From contig CAIUGM010000036.1 of assembly GCA_903898675.1 (NCBI GenBank), positions 121,470-185,469 of the forward strand: DNA of 64,000 nt. The letters run 5' to 3'. This document shows positions 28,955 to 38,082 of this stretch, one piece after another. The DNA is from an uncultured Verrucomicrobiota bacterium. Its GTDB lineage: Bacteria > Verrucomicrobiota > Verrucomicrobiia > Opitutales > Opitutaceae. The translations under genes were made by a program, and so were the position numbers. The notes beneath the pieces were generated by a model. It was given only the letters and a program-made list of their open reading frames with translations, was not told the origin of the DNA and searched no databases. Each line of letters begins with the position of its first letter. Position 1 is the stretch's first letter.

Positions 28955-30174
28955 GGCGCGGTGGATTTGAGCGGGATGGCCACGCCGGCGGTGACGCAGC
29001 CCGCGGGTTCGGCCAGCAGGCGCAGGGTCGCCTGGTCCCCGTACAGCAGCTTGAGGCGCTCGGAGGCATTGCGGAGGCCCACGCCGGTGGATGAGCCGGC
29101 CTTCGCCGAGGCCTCATTGCCGGCCGGGGCCAGGTCGCCGGGATTGGTCACACTGACGTGCAACACCCCGGCTTCGATGCGGGCGGAGATGGTGACTTCG
29201 CCGCCTTCGCGCCGGGTGGAAATACCGTACTTGACGGCGTTCTCCACGAGGGTTTGCAGCAGCATCGGCGGGATCGACTGCGCCCGCGCCTCCTCGCCGA
29301 CCGCCCAGCGGACACTCAGCCGGCCCTCGTGACGGATCTGTTCCAGGGCGAGGTAATCCTCCACCGTGCGCAGCTCCTCCTCGAGCGAGACGGTCTCAAG
29401 ATTGCCGGATTGCAGGGAATACCGGAGCATGTTGGCCAGGCGGGTGACCGCTTCCCGCGCCCGCGGGGCGTCCTCGTCGATCAGCGCGCGCAGGCTGTTG
29501 AGCGAGTTGAACAGGAAATGCGGGTTCACCTGCGACTTGAGGGCCCGGAGCTCGGCTTCCTTCACGCTCGCGGCCAGCCGGAGCTGCTCCACCTGCATCC
29601 GCTGCAGTCGCTCAAGGACGTGGTAGAAAAAATAAAGCGCCAGCCAGCCGACCATGAGGCCCGTCCCGTTGAGACAGCTGAACAGAAAGATGATGACGAT
29701 GCTCACCTTGGAGGTCCACGGCAGGCCGATCACGCCGTAAGAGTACCCGTAACCGGCGGCGCTCCAGAAGAAGGAAAGCACCGCGGCCATCGCGATCACC
29801 CGGGGGATCAGGGCGCGCCAGCTCAGCTGCTTCCAGCCCCAGCGGTTCATGTACATCCGCGCATAGTGGGTCAGCACCAGACCCATCAAAATGATCATGA
29901 CGTTGATCGATGTCTCAGTCAGCCAGTCCCGCGAGGCGGCGGTCTTGCTATCCGCAAAAATCCGGCTGACGGCCAGCTGGACCACCAGAAACACGCCCCA
30001 CCCGCCCAGCTGGCAGACCACGTAGAGGCGTTCCTTCGCGCGCTGGAGCCGGGCGGCGGCATCAATGACTGGTTTTATCGCCACCCCGGAGCGAACCACG
30101 GCCGGGCGGCCGGCCGCAAGCCCGGCCGCGGGACGGCCCATGAGGGGGAAAGCTTTTGCCTCTTTGACTGCCAT
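28951..30174 (-). CDS. LytS/YpdA-type sensor histidine kinase
   Basis: This 407-residue membrane kinase has about four hydrophobic helices (roughly 50-70, 90-110, 122-145 and 157-185), then a His-kinase domain with phospho-His219 in QVNPHFLFNSLNSLRALI and an ATPase ending GVGLRNASERLKLLYG. The NPHFLFN box defines the LytS/YesM group that pairs with LytTR regulators. The start at 30174 is chosen because sequence before it is Arg/Pro-rich and overlaps the divergent kinase promoter; a second Met ten codons later is possible. The first 45 residues are unusual for the family. Confidence 0.92.
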   Translation of the reverse strand: MAVKEAKAFPLMGRPAAGLAAGRPAVVRSGVAIKPVIDAAARLQRAKERLYVVCQLGGWGVFLVVQLAVSRIFADSKTAASRDWLTETSINVMIILMGLVLTHYARMYMNRWGWKQLSWRALIPRVIAMAAVLSFFWSAAGYGYSYGVIGLPWTSKVSIVIIFLFSCLNGTGLMVGWLALYFFYHVLERLQRMQVEQLRLAASVKEAELRALKSQVNPHFLFNSLNSLRALIDEDAPRAREAVTRLANMLRYSLQSGNLETVSLEEELRTVEDYLALEQIRHEGRLSVRWAVGEEARAQSIPPMLLQTLVENAVKYGISTRREGGEVTISARIEAGVLHVSVTNPGDLAPAGNEASAKAGSSTGVGLRNASERLKLLYGDQATLRLLAEPAGCVTAGVAIPLKSTAP

Positions 30175-30367
30175 GCCGGGGATTAAAGCGGGGATTGCCG
30201 CCCGCGGCGGGCGCAATTGGACAGGCGGCCGGGCGTCAGGATGAGCGGATGCCACCCGAGGGTGCCATGGACGGCCGGGCCGATGCGCGACGCGAAATCT
30301 TGCGCTTGTCATGCCCCGGCCGGCGGGCCAGCTTTTCATCCTTCGCCAGACACCCCCGGTCCTTCCC

Positions 30368-31354
30368 ATGAAACACTCCGTCCTTGTCATCGGCAGCTTC
30401 GTCCAGGACCTCGCCTTTGACGTGAAGGGCTTTCCCCGGCCCGGCGAAACCATCATCGGCGATTTCCGCACCAACCCGGGCGGCAAGGGTTACAACCAGG
30501 CGGTGGCCGCCACCCGCGCCGGCATTCCCACCCTCTTCCTCGGCGCGGTCGGGACCGACGCCTTCGGGACCAACGCGCGGAAGTGCGCGCGCGCCGCCGG
30601 GGTGCACGCTCACTTCGTCACCAAGCCCAAGCACGCCACCGGCGTGGCGGCGATCACGGTCAATGCCTCCGGCCAGAATCACATCATCATTTCACCCGGG
30701 GCCAACTTCGGCCTGCGGCCGCATGACATCCCGGCGAAGGTCTACGATTCCGCGCAGGTCGTCGTCTGCCAGGGCGAGTGCGACTACGGCACCGTCGCCC
30801 ATGTCCTGCGCACCGCCCGGCGCCGCGGCGCCATCACCGTCCTCAACCCCGCGCCGATGCGCCCGGACTTCGACCCCGGGCTCCTCCGCTACACCGAGGT
30901 GCTGATCCCGAACGAATCGGAATTCATCACGCTGGTCAAATTGCAGCCCGCGTGCGCCGCCCTGCTCCGCACCGCGCCGTTCAACGCCCAGGGCGAGTTT
31001 ACCGAGTCGACGCTGCAGTCGCTGAAGGCCGACGCCCTGCACCGCCTCTGCCGGGCCCTGGAAGTGCCGGTCGTCATCGTCACCCTCGGCGCCCGCGGCT
31101 GCTTCATCTCGCAGCCGGACGTCTACACCCGCATCAACGCCCACGAGGTCGAGGTGGTCGACACCACCGGGGCCGGTGACGCGTTCGTCGGTGGCTTCGC
31201 AGCCGGGCTGGTCAAGTTCAAGCACAACGTTTTCGAGGCCGCCCACTACGGGAATGCCGTGGCCGCGCTTTCCGTCATGCAGCCCGGGACCTCGACGGCG
31301 ATGCCGATCGCCCGGGAGATCGCGCGCTTCCTGAAGAAGCGCGACCACGCGTAA
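30368..31354 (+). CDS. rbsK: Ribokinase-like PfkB sugar kinase
   Basis: This 328-residue kinase has the N-terminal PfkB pattern NPGGKGYNQAVAATRAG and the C-terminal DTTGAGDAFVGGFAAG with catalytic Asp271. It phosphorylates a pentose such as ribose or 2-deoxyribose using ATP. Two departures from classical RbsK are visible: KGYNQ where Ala is usual after KG, and a roughly 20-residue insertion around residues 195-225. The gene converges on a deoC/aldehyde dehydrogenase operon, so a deoxyribokinase role is attractive but inferred. The ATG at 30368 is chosen as the family start (MKHSVLVIGSF). Confidence 0.88.
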   Translation: MKHSVLVIGSFVQDLAFDVKGFPRPGETIIGDFRTNPGGKGYNQAVAATRAGIPTLFLGAVGTDAFGTNARKCARAAGVHAHFVTKPKHATGVAAITVNASGQNHIIISPGANFGLRPHDIPAKVYDSAQVVVCQGECDYGTVAHVLRTARRRGAITVLNPAPMRPDFDPGLLRYTEVLIPNESEFITLVKLQPACAALLRTAPFNAQGEFTESTLQSLKADALHRLCRALEVPVVIVTLGARGCFISQPDVYTRINAHEVEVVDTTGAGDAFVGGFAAGLVKFKHNVFEAAHYGNAVAALSVMQPGTSTAMPIAREIARFLKKRDHA

Positions 31355-31360
31355 GCCGGG

Positions 31361-31783
31361 TCAGTTATTCGGGATGAACCCCGCGCCCTTCGGATCGTAC
31401 AGCTGCCGGGCGTAGAACGGCACGTACTGGGCGACACCCAGGACGCCGAGGACAAACAGATCCTCCCGGTACACGCCACCGAGGAAAATGCCGAGAATCC
31501 CGCAGGCTTCGGCCAGCGCCACCCCCAAAATGAAAACCACGAAGGCGCGCGCCGGGTTGGTATAACGCGGCAGCACCAGCCAGCGGATCACAATGCTCAC
31601 AAACAACGGGATGAGGCCGATCAGGCCCGCGAGCGACTCCCGCGCCGGGACGTTCACCGGTCGCGGCTGGCTGCGGCCCAGGAAAAAGTAGAGGAGGCAG
31701 AGATTGACCAGGATGGCGGCCCAGATGATCCACCACACCAGCAACCGGGCCCGGATCCGCCGGGCGTCGTATCCGGGCATCAT
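31361..31783 (-). CDS. Hypothetical four-helix membrane protein
   Basis: This 140-residue protein has about four membrane helices (roughly 15-35, 49-68, 78-100 and 105-122) and a short C-terminal tail, YDPKGAGFIPNN. No family is recognised. It starts 3 bases after the stop of the half-length dehydrogenase gene, so it belongs to the deoC operon as its last gene, and it ends 6 bases from the convergent kinase stop. Confidence 0.75.
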   Translation of the reverse strand: MMPGYDARRIRARLLVWWIIWAAILVNLCLLYFFLGRSQPRPVNVPARESLAGLIGLIPLFVSIVIRWLVLPRYTNPARAFVVFILGVALAEACGILGIFLGGVYREDLFVLGVLGVAQYVPFYARQLYDPKGAGFIPNN

Positions 31784-31786
31784 GGC

Positions 31787-32653
31787 TCAGGCCCCGATGG
31801 GATGCCAGGTGGTCTTGAACTCCAGGTGATCGCGAACCTCGTAGAGGCCCTGGGCTTTTTCCGCGAACCAGTCGAAAGGCTCCTCAGCCTTCAACAGCTT
31901 CACGCGCTTCACGCTGTCGGCCGCGCCCAGTTTCAGGGTCTGCCGTTCGGCGGCGCTGGCCACGCCGCCAAGGCCGCGGAGGTGGGTGTGCGTCGCGAAG
32001 GTCGGCACCAGCTCCTTGCGGTAGCCGGTCAGCAGGTTGACCACCCCGCCCGGCAGGTCGCTCGTGGCCAGCATCTCGCCGAGCACGATGGCCGGATACG
32101 GCTGCGTCGTGGAGGCGAGGGCCACCACGGTGTTGCCGCTCGTGATCGCCGGGGCGATCAGCGAGATCAAGGCGAGCAGTGGCGCCGCCTCCGGGGCCAG
32201 CAGGCCGATGATGCCCATGGGCTCGGTCACCGTGAAATTAAAATAGGGGGCGGCGACCGGATTCACGCTGCCCAGCACCTGCTCGTATTTGTCGGCCCAG
32301 CCGGCGTAGTAGATTAGCCGGTCAATGGTCGCGGTGATCTCCCGGGCGGCCGCGGCCTTGGTGGCGCCGCCGACCGCGAGGGCGTCGGCCATGTCGGCCT
32401 TGCGCGCCTCGAGCATCTCGCCCAGCCGGTAGATGATCTGGCCGCGGTTGTAGGCCGTGCGCTTCGCCCAGCCGGGGCCGGCCTTGGCGGCGGCCTCGAC
32501 GGCGTTGCGCAGGTCCTTGCGCGTGCACTGCGGGATGTTGGCGAAAAAATTACCGGCCGCGTCTGGCAGCGCGAACGTGCGCGCGCTCTCGGAGCGGATG
32601 AACGCGCCGCCAACGTAAACCTTGGGCGTCTTGGTGATGGGCAGTCGGGTCAT
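31787..32653 (-). CDS. Half-length aldehyde dehydrogenase-like protein lacking catalytic residues
   Basis: This 288-residue protein matches the N-terminal, cofactor-binding part of aldehyde dehydrogenases: KVYVGGAFIRSESARTF, YYAGWADKYEQVLG and GIIGLLAPEAAPLLALISLI. It stops before the usual ELGGK glutamate and GQxCxAG cysteine, both absent. There is no frameshift remnant downstream, so it is an intact short gene, not a fresh pseudogene. Its ATG overlaps the POT transporter stop (ATGA). It probably cannot act alone and may pair with the full dehydrogenase in the same operon, as seen beside other deoC genes (recollection). Confidence 0.85.
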   Translation of the reverse strand: MTRLPITKTPKVYVGGAFIRSESARTFALPDAAGNFFANIPQCTRKDLRNAVEAAAKAGPGWAKRTAYNRGQIIYRLGEMLEARKADMADALAVGGATKAAAAREITATIDRLIYYAGWADKYEQVLGSVNPVAAPYFNFTVTEPMGIIGLLAPEAAPLLALISLIAPAITSGNTVVALASTTQPYPAIVLGEMLATSDLPGGVVNLLTGYRKELVPTFATHTHLRGLGGVASAAERQTLKLGAADSVKRVKLLKAEEPFDWFAEKAQGLYEVRDHLEFKTTWHPIGA

Positions 32654-34029
32654 GTGGTGGCGGCGTTTTCAGCTTCGATTTCGGCCTCGGGCACGTCGCC
32701 CTGCATGTAGGACTTCTCCTTGTAGGCCTTGGCGACAAAGACCCACAGCGCCACGCAGCCGATGGATAGCGCGGCAAAGAAGTTGTAGTAGGCGGCGCCG
32801 TGCAGCTTCACCGAGCCATCGGGGTTGCCGATGAACCAGTGCACGATGGCAGTGAAGAGATTCCCGGCCGAGACGGCCAGCAGGTAGAGCGCCTGCACCA
32901 TCGCCTTCATGTGCTTTGGCGCCTGGGTGTACGCAAACTCGAGCCCGGTAATCGACACCATCACCTCGCCGGCCGAAAGCAGCGCGTAGGCGGGAATCTG
33001 CCAGCCGATGCTGGGCTTCAGGCCGGCCGAAAGCTGGGTCTCGATCCACGCACTGACCAGGAACGACAGCCCGGTGACGATCAGCCCGAGTCCGATCTTT
33101 CGCAACGGTGTGAGCGGAAATACCCGGCTGATCGCCGGGTAGATCAAGTATTGGAAGAGCGGAATGAACGCCAGGATCATGATGGCATTGAGCGCCTGAA
33201 TCTGGGACGAGAGCCACGTGATGCCCGCGAAATGCAGTTCCATCTTCTCGGCCTGCGTGACCCATTCGCCACCGCTCTGGTCCCAGAGCGACCAGAAGAC
33301 GGCCACAAACGCGTAGATGATCGCGATCCGGCCGAGGGTGAGCAGGCCCTCGCGGCTGAAGGTGTCGCGCAGGAAGGTTTTCCCGGTCGGGGGAATGTGG
33401 GCAAACTTGAACCGGCCCAGCCAGAACACCAGGGCCGCCAGCAGCATCAGCCCGGCCGGCACGCCGAACGCCGGCGCGGGGCCGTAGTGTTCCAGCAGCC
33501 AGGGGATGAGCAGAATGGAGAAGAAGGAACCGAAGTTGACCGAGAAGTAAAACCAGCCGAACGCGCGCGAGAGCAGCGGCTGGTTGTCCGGCCCGAACTG
33601 GTCGCCCACGTGCGATGACACGCACGGCTTGATGCCACCGGAGCCGAGGGCAATGAGCGTGAGGCCGGCGGAGAGGCCGAAGCGGGTGTGGTCAAGTGCC
33701 AGCACCACGCTGCCGGCGCAGTACACCAGCGAGAGCCAGAAGATGGTGCGGTACTTGCCGAAGAAAGCATCGGACACGATCGCCCCCAGCATCGGGAAAA
33801 AATAATTGGCGGACAGAAAGAGGTGATACCAGCCGTTGGCCTCGTTCTCGTTCATCACATCCTTGGCCCCGCTGCGGTTGACCAGGTATTGCGTCATGAA
33901 CACCACGAGAATGGCGCGCATCCCGTAGAAGTTGAACCGCTCCGCCGCCTCGTTGCCCACGATGTAGGGGATGCCCGGCGGCATCGTCGTCATCTTCTGC
34001 GGGGCGGTGAGGTATTTGGGTTGGGCCAT
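32650..34029 (-). CDS. POT/PTR2 family proton-coupled transporter
   Basis: This 459-residue major-facilitator protein has about twelve helices. The POT signature is intact: NEAAERFNFYGMRAIL (about 26-41, the ExxERFxYYG motif) and LGSGGIKPCVSSHVGDQFG (PTR2 signature, about 128-146). The classical substrates are di- and tripeptides, with proton symport. Its position between two dehydrogenase-type genes and deoC raises the possibility of another substrate such as a nucleoside, which is inference only. It begins 10 bases after the upstream dehydrogenase stop. Confidence 0.9.
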   Translation of the reverse strand: MAQPKYLTAPQKMTTMPPGIPYIVGNEAAERFNFYGMRAILVVFMTQYLVNRSGAKDVMNENEANGWYHLFLSANYFFPMLGAIVSDAFFGKYRTIFWLSLVYCAGSVVLALDHTRFGLSAGLTLIALGSGGIKPCVSSHVGDQFGPDNQPLLSRAFGWFYFSVNFGSFFSILLIPWLLEHYGPAPAFGVPAGLMLLAALVFWLGRFKFAHIPPTGKTFLRDTFSREGLLTLGRIAIIYAFVAVFWSLWDQSGGEWVTQAEKMELHFAGITWLSSQIQALNAIMILAFIPLFQYLIYPAISRVFPLTPLRKIGLGLIVTGLSFLVSAWIETQLSAGLKPSIGWQIPAYALLSAGEVMVSITGLEFAYTQAPKHMKAMVQALYLLAVSAGNLFTAIVHWFIGNPDGSVKLHGAAYYNFFAALSIGCVALWVFVAKAYKEKSYMQGDVPEAEIEAENAATT

Positions 34030-34039
34030 GGTGATTGAT

Positions 34040-35554
34040 TCAGGCGAGCTGGCAGTAATCGAGGAGACCCTGCCGGCCGCCCTCGCGGCCGAAGCCGGAT
34101 TCCTTGTAGCCGCCGAAGGGCGACGTCGGGTCGAACTTGTTGTACGTGTTGGCCCAGACCACGCCGGCCTTGAGCTCGGTGGACATCTTCAGGATGCGCG
34201 AACCCTTGTCCGTCCACACGCCGGCGCTCAGGCCGTACGCGGTGTTGTTGGCCTTCTCGACCGCCTCGTCCACGGTGCGGAAGGTGAGCACGCTGAGCAC
34301 GGGCCCGAAGATCTCCTCGCGAGCAATGCGGTGGCTCATCGACACGTTGGAGAAGACCGTCGGCCGGAAATAATATCCCTTCGCCGGCAGCACGCCGGGG
34401 GGCTGGTACAGCGTGGCGCCTTCCTTCACGCCGGCGGCCACGAGGCGTTTGATGGTCGCCAGTTGCTCCGCGGAATTGATCGCGCCGATGTCGGTGTTCT
34501 TGTCGAGGGGATCGCCCACGCGCAGCACCTTGATCCGGTTCTTGAGCTTGGCCAGCACCTCGGCCGCCACACTCTCCTGGACCAGCAGGCGCGAGCCCGC
34601 ACAGCAGACGTGCCCCTGGTTGAAGAAGATGCCGTTGACGATGCCCTCGACCGCCTGGTCGATCGGGGCGTCCGCAAACACGATGTTGGCCGCCTTGCCG
34701 CCCAGCTCCATGGTCATCTTCTTGTCCGTGCCGGCCAGCGAGCGCATGATGATCTTGCCCACCTCGGTCGAGCCGGTGAAGGCGACCTTCGCGGCGATGG
34801 GATGACCCATGACCGCCGCTCCCGTGTCACCAAAGCCGGTCACGATGTTGACGACGCCCGGGGGCAGGCCCGCGTCCTGGAAGATCTCGGCGAGTTTCAG
34901 CGCCGTGATGCTGGTGGTTTCCGCCGGCTTGATGACGACGCAGTTGCCCAGGGCGAGCGCCGGCGCGAGTTTCCACGCGAGCATGAGCAGGGGGAAATTC
35001 CACGGGATGACCTGGCCGACCACGCCCAGCGGCGCGACCCGGCGGCCGGGCGCCACATAGTCGAGTTTGTCCGCCCAGCCGGCGTGATAAAAGAAATGGG
35101 CGGCGGCCATCGGCACATCGAAGTCGCGCGACTCCTTGATGGGCTTGCCGCCGTCGAGGGTCTCGGCCACGGCGAATTCCCGCGCCCGGTCCTGCAGCAG
35201 GCGCGCAATGCGGTAGATGTACTTGGCGCGCTCGCGCCCGGGCAGCTTGCCCCAGACCTTGGTGTAGGCGTTCTGCGCGGCGCGGTAGGCGGCATCGACA
35301 TCGGCGGCGTTGGCCTGCGCGATCTTCGCCAGCCTGGTCTCGTTGGCCGGATTGATGGAATCGAAATACTGGCCGGACTTCGGGGCGACAAACCTGCCGT
35401 CGATGAACAGGTCGTAGCGCGCCTTCAGTTTCGGATCCGCCGTCTCGGGGGCGGGATCATATTCCCACAGATCGCCAAAGATCAGCTCCGGCGCCGGCCG
35501 GCCTTGGGCCCGGGAAGCCGGGCGAATGGATTTTTTCTCGGTCAGGGTGGGCAT
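34040..35554 (-). CDS. NAD-dependent aldehyde dehydrogenase
   Basis: This 504-residue enzyme oxidises an aldehyde to an acid. Cofactor and catalytic motifs are complete: VVGQVIPWNFPLLMLAWK, AFTGSTEVGK, Glu283 in MELGGKAANIV and Cys317 in NQGHVCCAGSR. A roughly 40-residue N-terminal extension precedes the usual FIDGRFV start. Placed 8 bases after deoC, it would remove the acetaldehyde made by deoxyribose-phosphate aldolase. The half-length paralogue two genes downstream shares the FYHAGWADK-like segment. Confidence 0.93.
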   Translation of the reverse strand: MPTLTEKKSIRPASRAQGRPAPELIFGDLWEYDPAPETADPKLKARYDLFIDGRFVAPKSGQYFDSINPANETRLAKIAQANAADVDAAYRAAQNAYTKVWGKLPGRERAKYIYRIARLLQDRAREFAVAETLDGGKPIKESRDFDVPMAAAHFFYHAGWADKLDYVAPGRRVAPLGVVGQVIPWNFPLLMLAWKLAPALALGNCVVIKPAETTSITALKLAEIFQDAGLPPGVVNIVTGFGDTGAAVMGHPIAAKVAFTGSTEVGKIIMRSLAGTDKKMTMELGGKAANIVFADAPIDQAVEGIVNGIFFNQGHVCCAGSRLLVQESVAAEVLAKLKNRIKVLRVGDPLDKNTDIGAINSAEQLATIKRLVAAGVKEGATLYQPPGVLPAKGYYFRPTVFSNVSMSHRIAREEIFGPVLSVLTFRTVDEAVEKANNTAYGLSAGVWTDKGSRILKMSTELKAGVVWANTYNKFDPTSPFGGYKESGFGREGGRQGLLDYCQLA

Positions 35555-35562
35555 GAGGATGA

Positions 35563-36528
35563 TCAGTACGACTCGGCGGCTTCGCTGAAATAATAGGGAG
35601 CCTGGTACGCGCCGGTCCGCTCCTTCTCAATCTGGCGGAGCAGGTCGTTCAGCAGCGACGAGGCGCCGAAGCGGTAGCGGGTGTTGGTCAGCCAGTCGTC
35701 GCCCAGGGTTTCCTTGACCGCGACCAGGAACTGCAGCGCCTGCTTGGCGGTGCGGATGCCGCCGGCGGGCTTCATCGCGATTGCGGTGCCGGTATTGAGG
35801 TAGAAATCGCGGATGGCCTCGATCATGACCTGGTTGTTGCCGAGCGTGGCATTGAGCGAGGTCTTGCCGGTGCTGGTCTTGATAAAGTCGTTCGGCCGCA
35901 GCACGCGCATGGCGAGAAAGGAGGCGGCGCGGATATTGTCGTAGGTCTCGAGTTCGCTCACCTCGAGGATGACCTTCAGCGTGGCGGGGCCGCAGGTTTC
36001 CCGCACCGCGACGATCTCGTCCTGCACCAGCTGGAACTCCCCGGCGAGGAACGCGCCGCGATTGATCACCATGTCGATTTCATCCGCCCCGTCGCCGACG
36101 GCGGCCCTGACCTCGGCCAGGCGCGTCCGGAGCGGGGCCTGCCCGGAGGGAAAGGCGGTGGCGACCGAGGCGATGCGGACCGGTGTCGCCGAACCCAAGG
36201 CCCGGCGGGCATGCCGGACCATCGACGGGTAAACGCAGACGGCGGCCACCGTCGGGATCGAGGGATCGTCGTGCGGGCTCAGGGCCTTCTGGCAGAGCGA
36301 CGCCACCTTGCCCGGCGTGTCCTTCCCTTCCAGGGTGGTGAGATCGACCATCGACGTGGCCAGTTTCAGGCCGAACAGCTTGGCGTTTTTCTTGATGCTG
36401 CGCGTGGTGTATTTGGCCACCCGTTCCTCGATGCCCACCCCATCGACCGGGCCGATCTCATTAAACAAACGTCGGAATGCGCCAGTGGCTGTCGGTAACG
36501 TCACCCGGCCAATATCCGGCCAACCCAA
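35563..36528 (-). CDS. deoC: Deoxyribose-phosphate aldolase
   Basis: This enzyme of about 321 residues cleaves 2-deoxyribose 5-phosphate to glyceraldehyde 3-phosphate and acetaldehyde. The Schiff-base lysine lies in LKVILEVSEL and the second active-site lysine in FIKTSTGK; the phosphate-binding MKPAGGIRTAKQAL also matches. It is longer than the bacterial 250-residue form, with N-terminal and C-terminal extensions like the class found with aldehyde dehydrogenase genes. The start is uncertain: 36528 is a TTG, and a GTG at 36504 is an alternative. It is the first gene of a five-gene operon. Confidence 0.92.
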   Translation of the reverse strand: MGWPDIGRVTLPTATGAFRRLFNEIGPVDGVGIEERVAKYTTRSIKKNAKLFGLKLATSMVDLTTLEGKDTPGKVASLCQKALSPHDDPSIPTVAAVCVYPSMVRHARRALGSATPVRIASVATAFPSGQAPLRTRLAEVRAAVGDGADEIDMVINRGAFLAGEFQLVQDEIVAVRETCGPATLKVILEVSELETYDNIRAASFLAMRVLRPNDFIKTSTGKTSLNATLGNNQVMIEAIRDFYLNTGTAIAMKPAGGIRTAKQALQFLVAVKETLGDDWLTNTRYRFGASSLLNDLLRQIEKERTGAYQAPYYFSEAAESY

Positions 36529-36650
36529 ACTGAAAACAATGTCAAAGTCGGCCGGCCGGCCCCGGATATTTGTTGGGGTGCGCCGCCGGCTCCGGCCGGG
36601 CTGGACGCCATGCTTGCCAGTCGCGCACCGCTCCCGGTAGCTTTCCCGCC

Positions 36651-37052
36651 ATGAGCAAATCCGGCCCGTCGTCGTCCGAACCGCATGGCGAGCTGGTCAT
36701 CCGCACGATCGCGATGCCGGCCGATACGAACCCGAGCGGGGATATTTTTGGCGGCTGGCTCATGTCCCAGATGGATCTGGGGGCCGCCATCTACGCCCGC
36801 AACCTCTCGCGCAGCCGCGTGACGACGGTGGCCGTGGACGGCATGTCCTTTCTCAACCCGGTCAGCGTCGGCGACATCGTCAACTGCTACGCCTCGCTGC
36901 TCAAGGTCGGGCACACCTCGATGAAGATTTCCGTGGATGTCTGGGTGCAGCGCGAGTCCGACGGCCAGCTGGTGCGCGTCACCGAGGGCGTGTTCACCTA
37001 CGTCGCGATCGACCCGAACGGCCGGCCCCATCCCGTCCACCGGGAGGCCTGA
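36651..37052 (+). CDS. yciA: Acyl-CoA thioesterase, YciA-like
   Basis: This is a 133-residue hotdog-fold thioesterase. The family signature PSGDIFGGWLMSQMDLGAAI (about 28-47) includes the catalytic Asp, and DGMSFLNPVSVGDIV follows. It hydrolyses acyl-CoA of short to medium length in the cytoplasm. The ATG at 36651 is preferred because it gives the usual short polar N-terminus. It is transcribed away from deoC, with rarD on the same strand 70 bases downstream. Confidence 0.9.
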   Translation: MSKSGPSSSEPHGELVIRTIAMPADTNPSGDIFGGWLMSQMDLGAAIYARNLSRSRVTTVAVDGMSFLNPVSVGDIVNCYASLLKVGHTSMKISVDVWVQRESDGQLVRVTEGVFTYVAIDPNGRPHPVHREA

Positions 37053-37122
37053 AGCGCACCCATATCCCCCCGGCGACAGCCGCCCGGCTTTCCGGCCGGC
37101 ACAGCCTGCCGCACGTTGACGG

Positions 37123-38052
37123 GTGGCGGGCCGCCCAACAATCTCGCCGACCTTGCCCAACTCCGTATCACACCCTGAAGCCCGCCGCGGCGCCCTGGCC
37201 GCCGCCGTCAGTTTTCTGATCTGGGGACTCGTCCCCATTTACTGGAAGCAGATGCAATCGATCAGCGCGCTCGAGCTGATCGCGCACCGGATCGTCTGGT
37301 CGCTGCTGCTGTTGCTTGCCGTCATGGCCGGGCAGAAAAAACTCGCGGAGCTGGCGCCGGCGTTTGCCAGCGGGCGTCTCCTCGGCCTGAATTTGCTCAG
37401 CAGCGTGGTCCTCGCGACCAACTGGACGGTTTATGTGTGGGCGGTGAACGCCGGCCACATCCTCGAGTCCAGCCTCGGTTATTTTCTCACCCCGCTGTGC
37501 AATGTGGCCCTCGGTTATATTTTCCTGCACGAACGGCTGCGGGGTTTGCAATGGACGGCCATCGCCTGCGCCGCCCTGGGCGTGCTCCTGCTGCTTTTCG
37601 GCGTGGGTCATTTCCCGTGGATCGCCGTGACCCTGGCCGGGACGTGGTCGTTCTACGCCCTGTTGAAAAAGAAATCCGCCCTGGGTCCGCTGGCCGGCCT
37701 CACCCTTGAAACCCTCCTGCTCTTCCCCGTCGCGGCCGCGATGCTGCTGTGGCAGACGCACACCGGCAAGGGCGCCCTGGGCCGGGTCGATGCCTGGCAT
37801 CATGTGCTGGTCCTGAGCGTGGGCGTGGTGACGGCGATTCCCCTGCTGCTGTTCGCGTACGGCGCGCGCCGGATCCGTCTGGCCACGCTCGGCCTGCTGC
37901 AATACCTCGCGCCTACCGCCCAATTTCTCATCGGCCTCCTGGTCTATCATGAGGCCTTTGATTCCGGCCGCCTGCTGGCCTACGCCCTCATCTGGTGCGG
38001 ACTGGTGCTCTACTCCGCCGACGCTTTCCGGACGCAACGCCGGGCGGCCTGA
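37123..38052 (+). CDS. rarD: RarD/EamA family transporter
   Basis: This protein of about 309 residues has ten membrane helices and the RarD-type opening AAAVSFLIWGLVPIYWKQMQ, followed by ELIAHRIVWSLLLL and the GYFLTPLCNVALG segment. RarD proteins belong to the drug/metabolite exporter superfamily; the substrate is unknown. The start is uncertain: a GTG at 37123 gives 309 residues, and a TTG at 37153 gives MPNSVSHPEARRG. Both lack a Shine-Dalgarno. The stop is close to the convergent FKBP gene, with no clear terminator between. Confidence 0.88.
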   Translation: MAGRPTISPTLPNSVSHPEARRGALAAAVSFLIWGLVPIYWKQMQSISALELIAHRIVWSLLLLLAVMAGQKKLAELAPAFASGRLLGLNLLSSVVLATNWTVYVWAVNAGHILESSLGYFLTPLCNVALGYIFLHERLRGLQWTAIACAALGVLLLLFGVGHFPWIAVTLAGTWSFYALLKKKSALGPLAGLTLETLLLFPVAAAMLLWQTHTGKGALGRVDAWHHVLVLSVGVVTAIPLLLFAYGARRIRLATLGLLQYLAPTAQFLIGLLVYHEAFDSGRLLAYALIWCGLVLYSADAFRTQRRAA

Positions 38053-38082
38053 CTGAGGTTGGAGGCGAGCCCGGGCCCCGCC

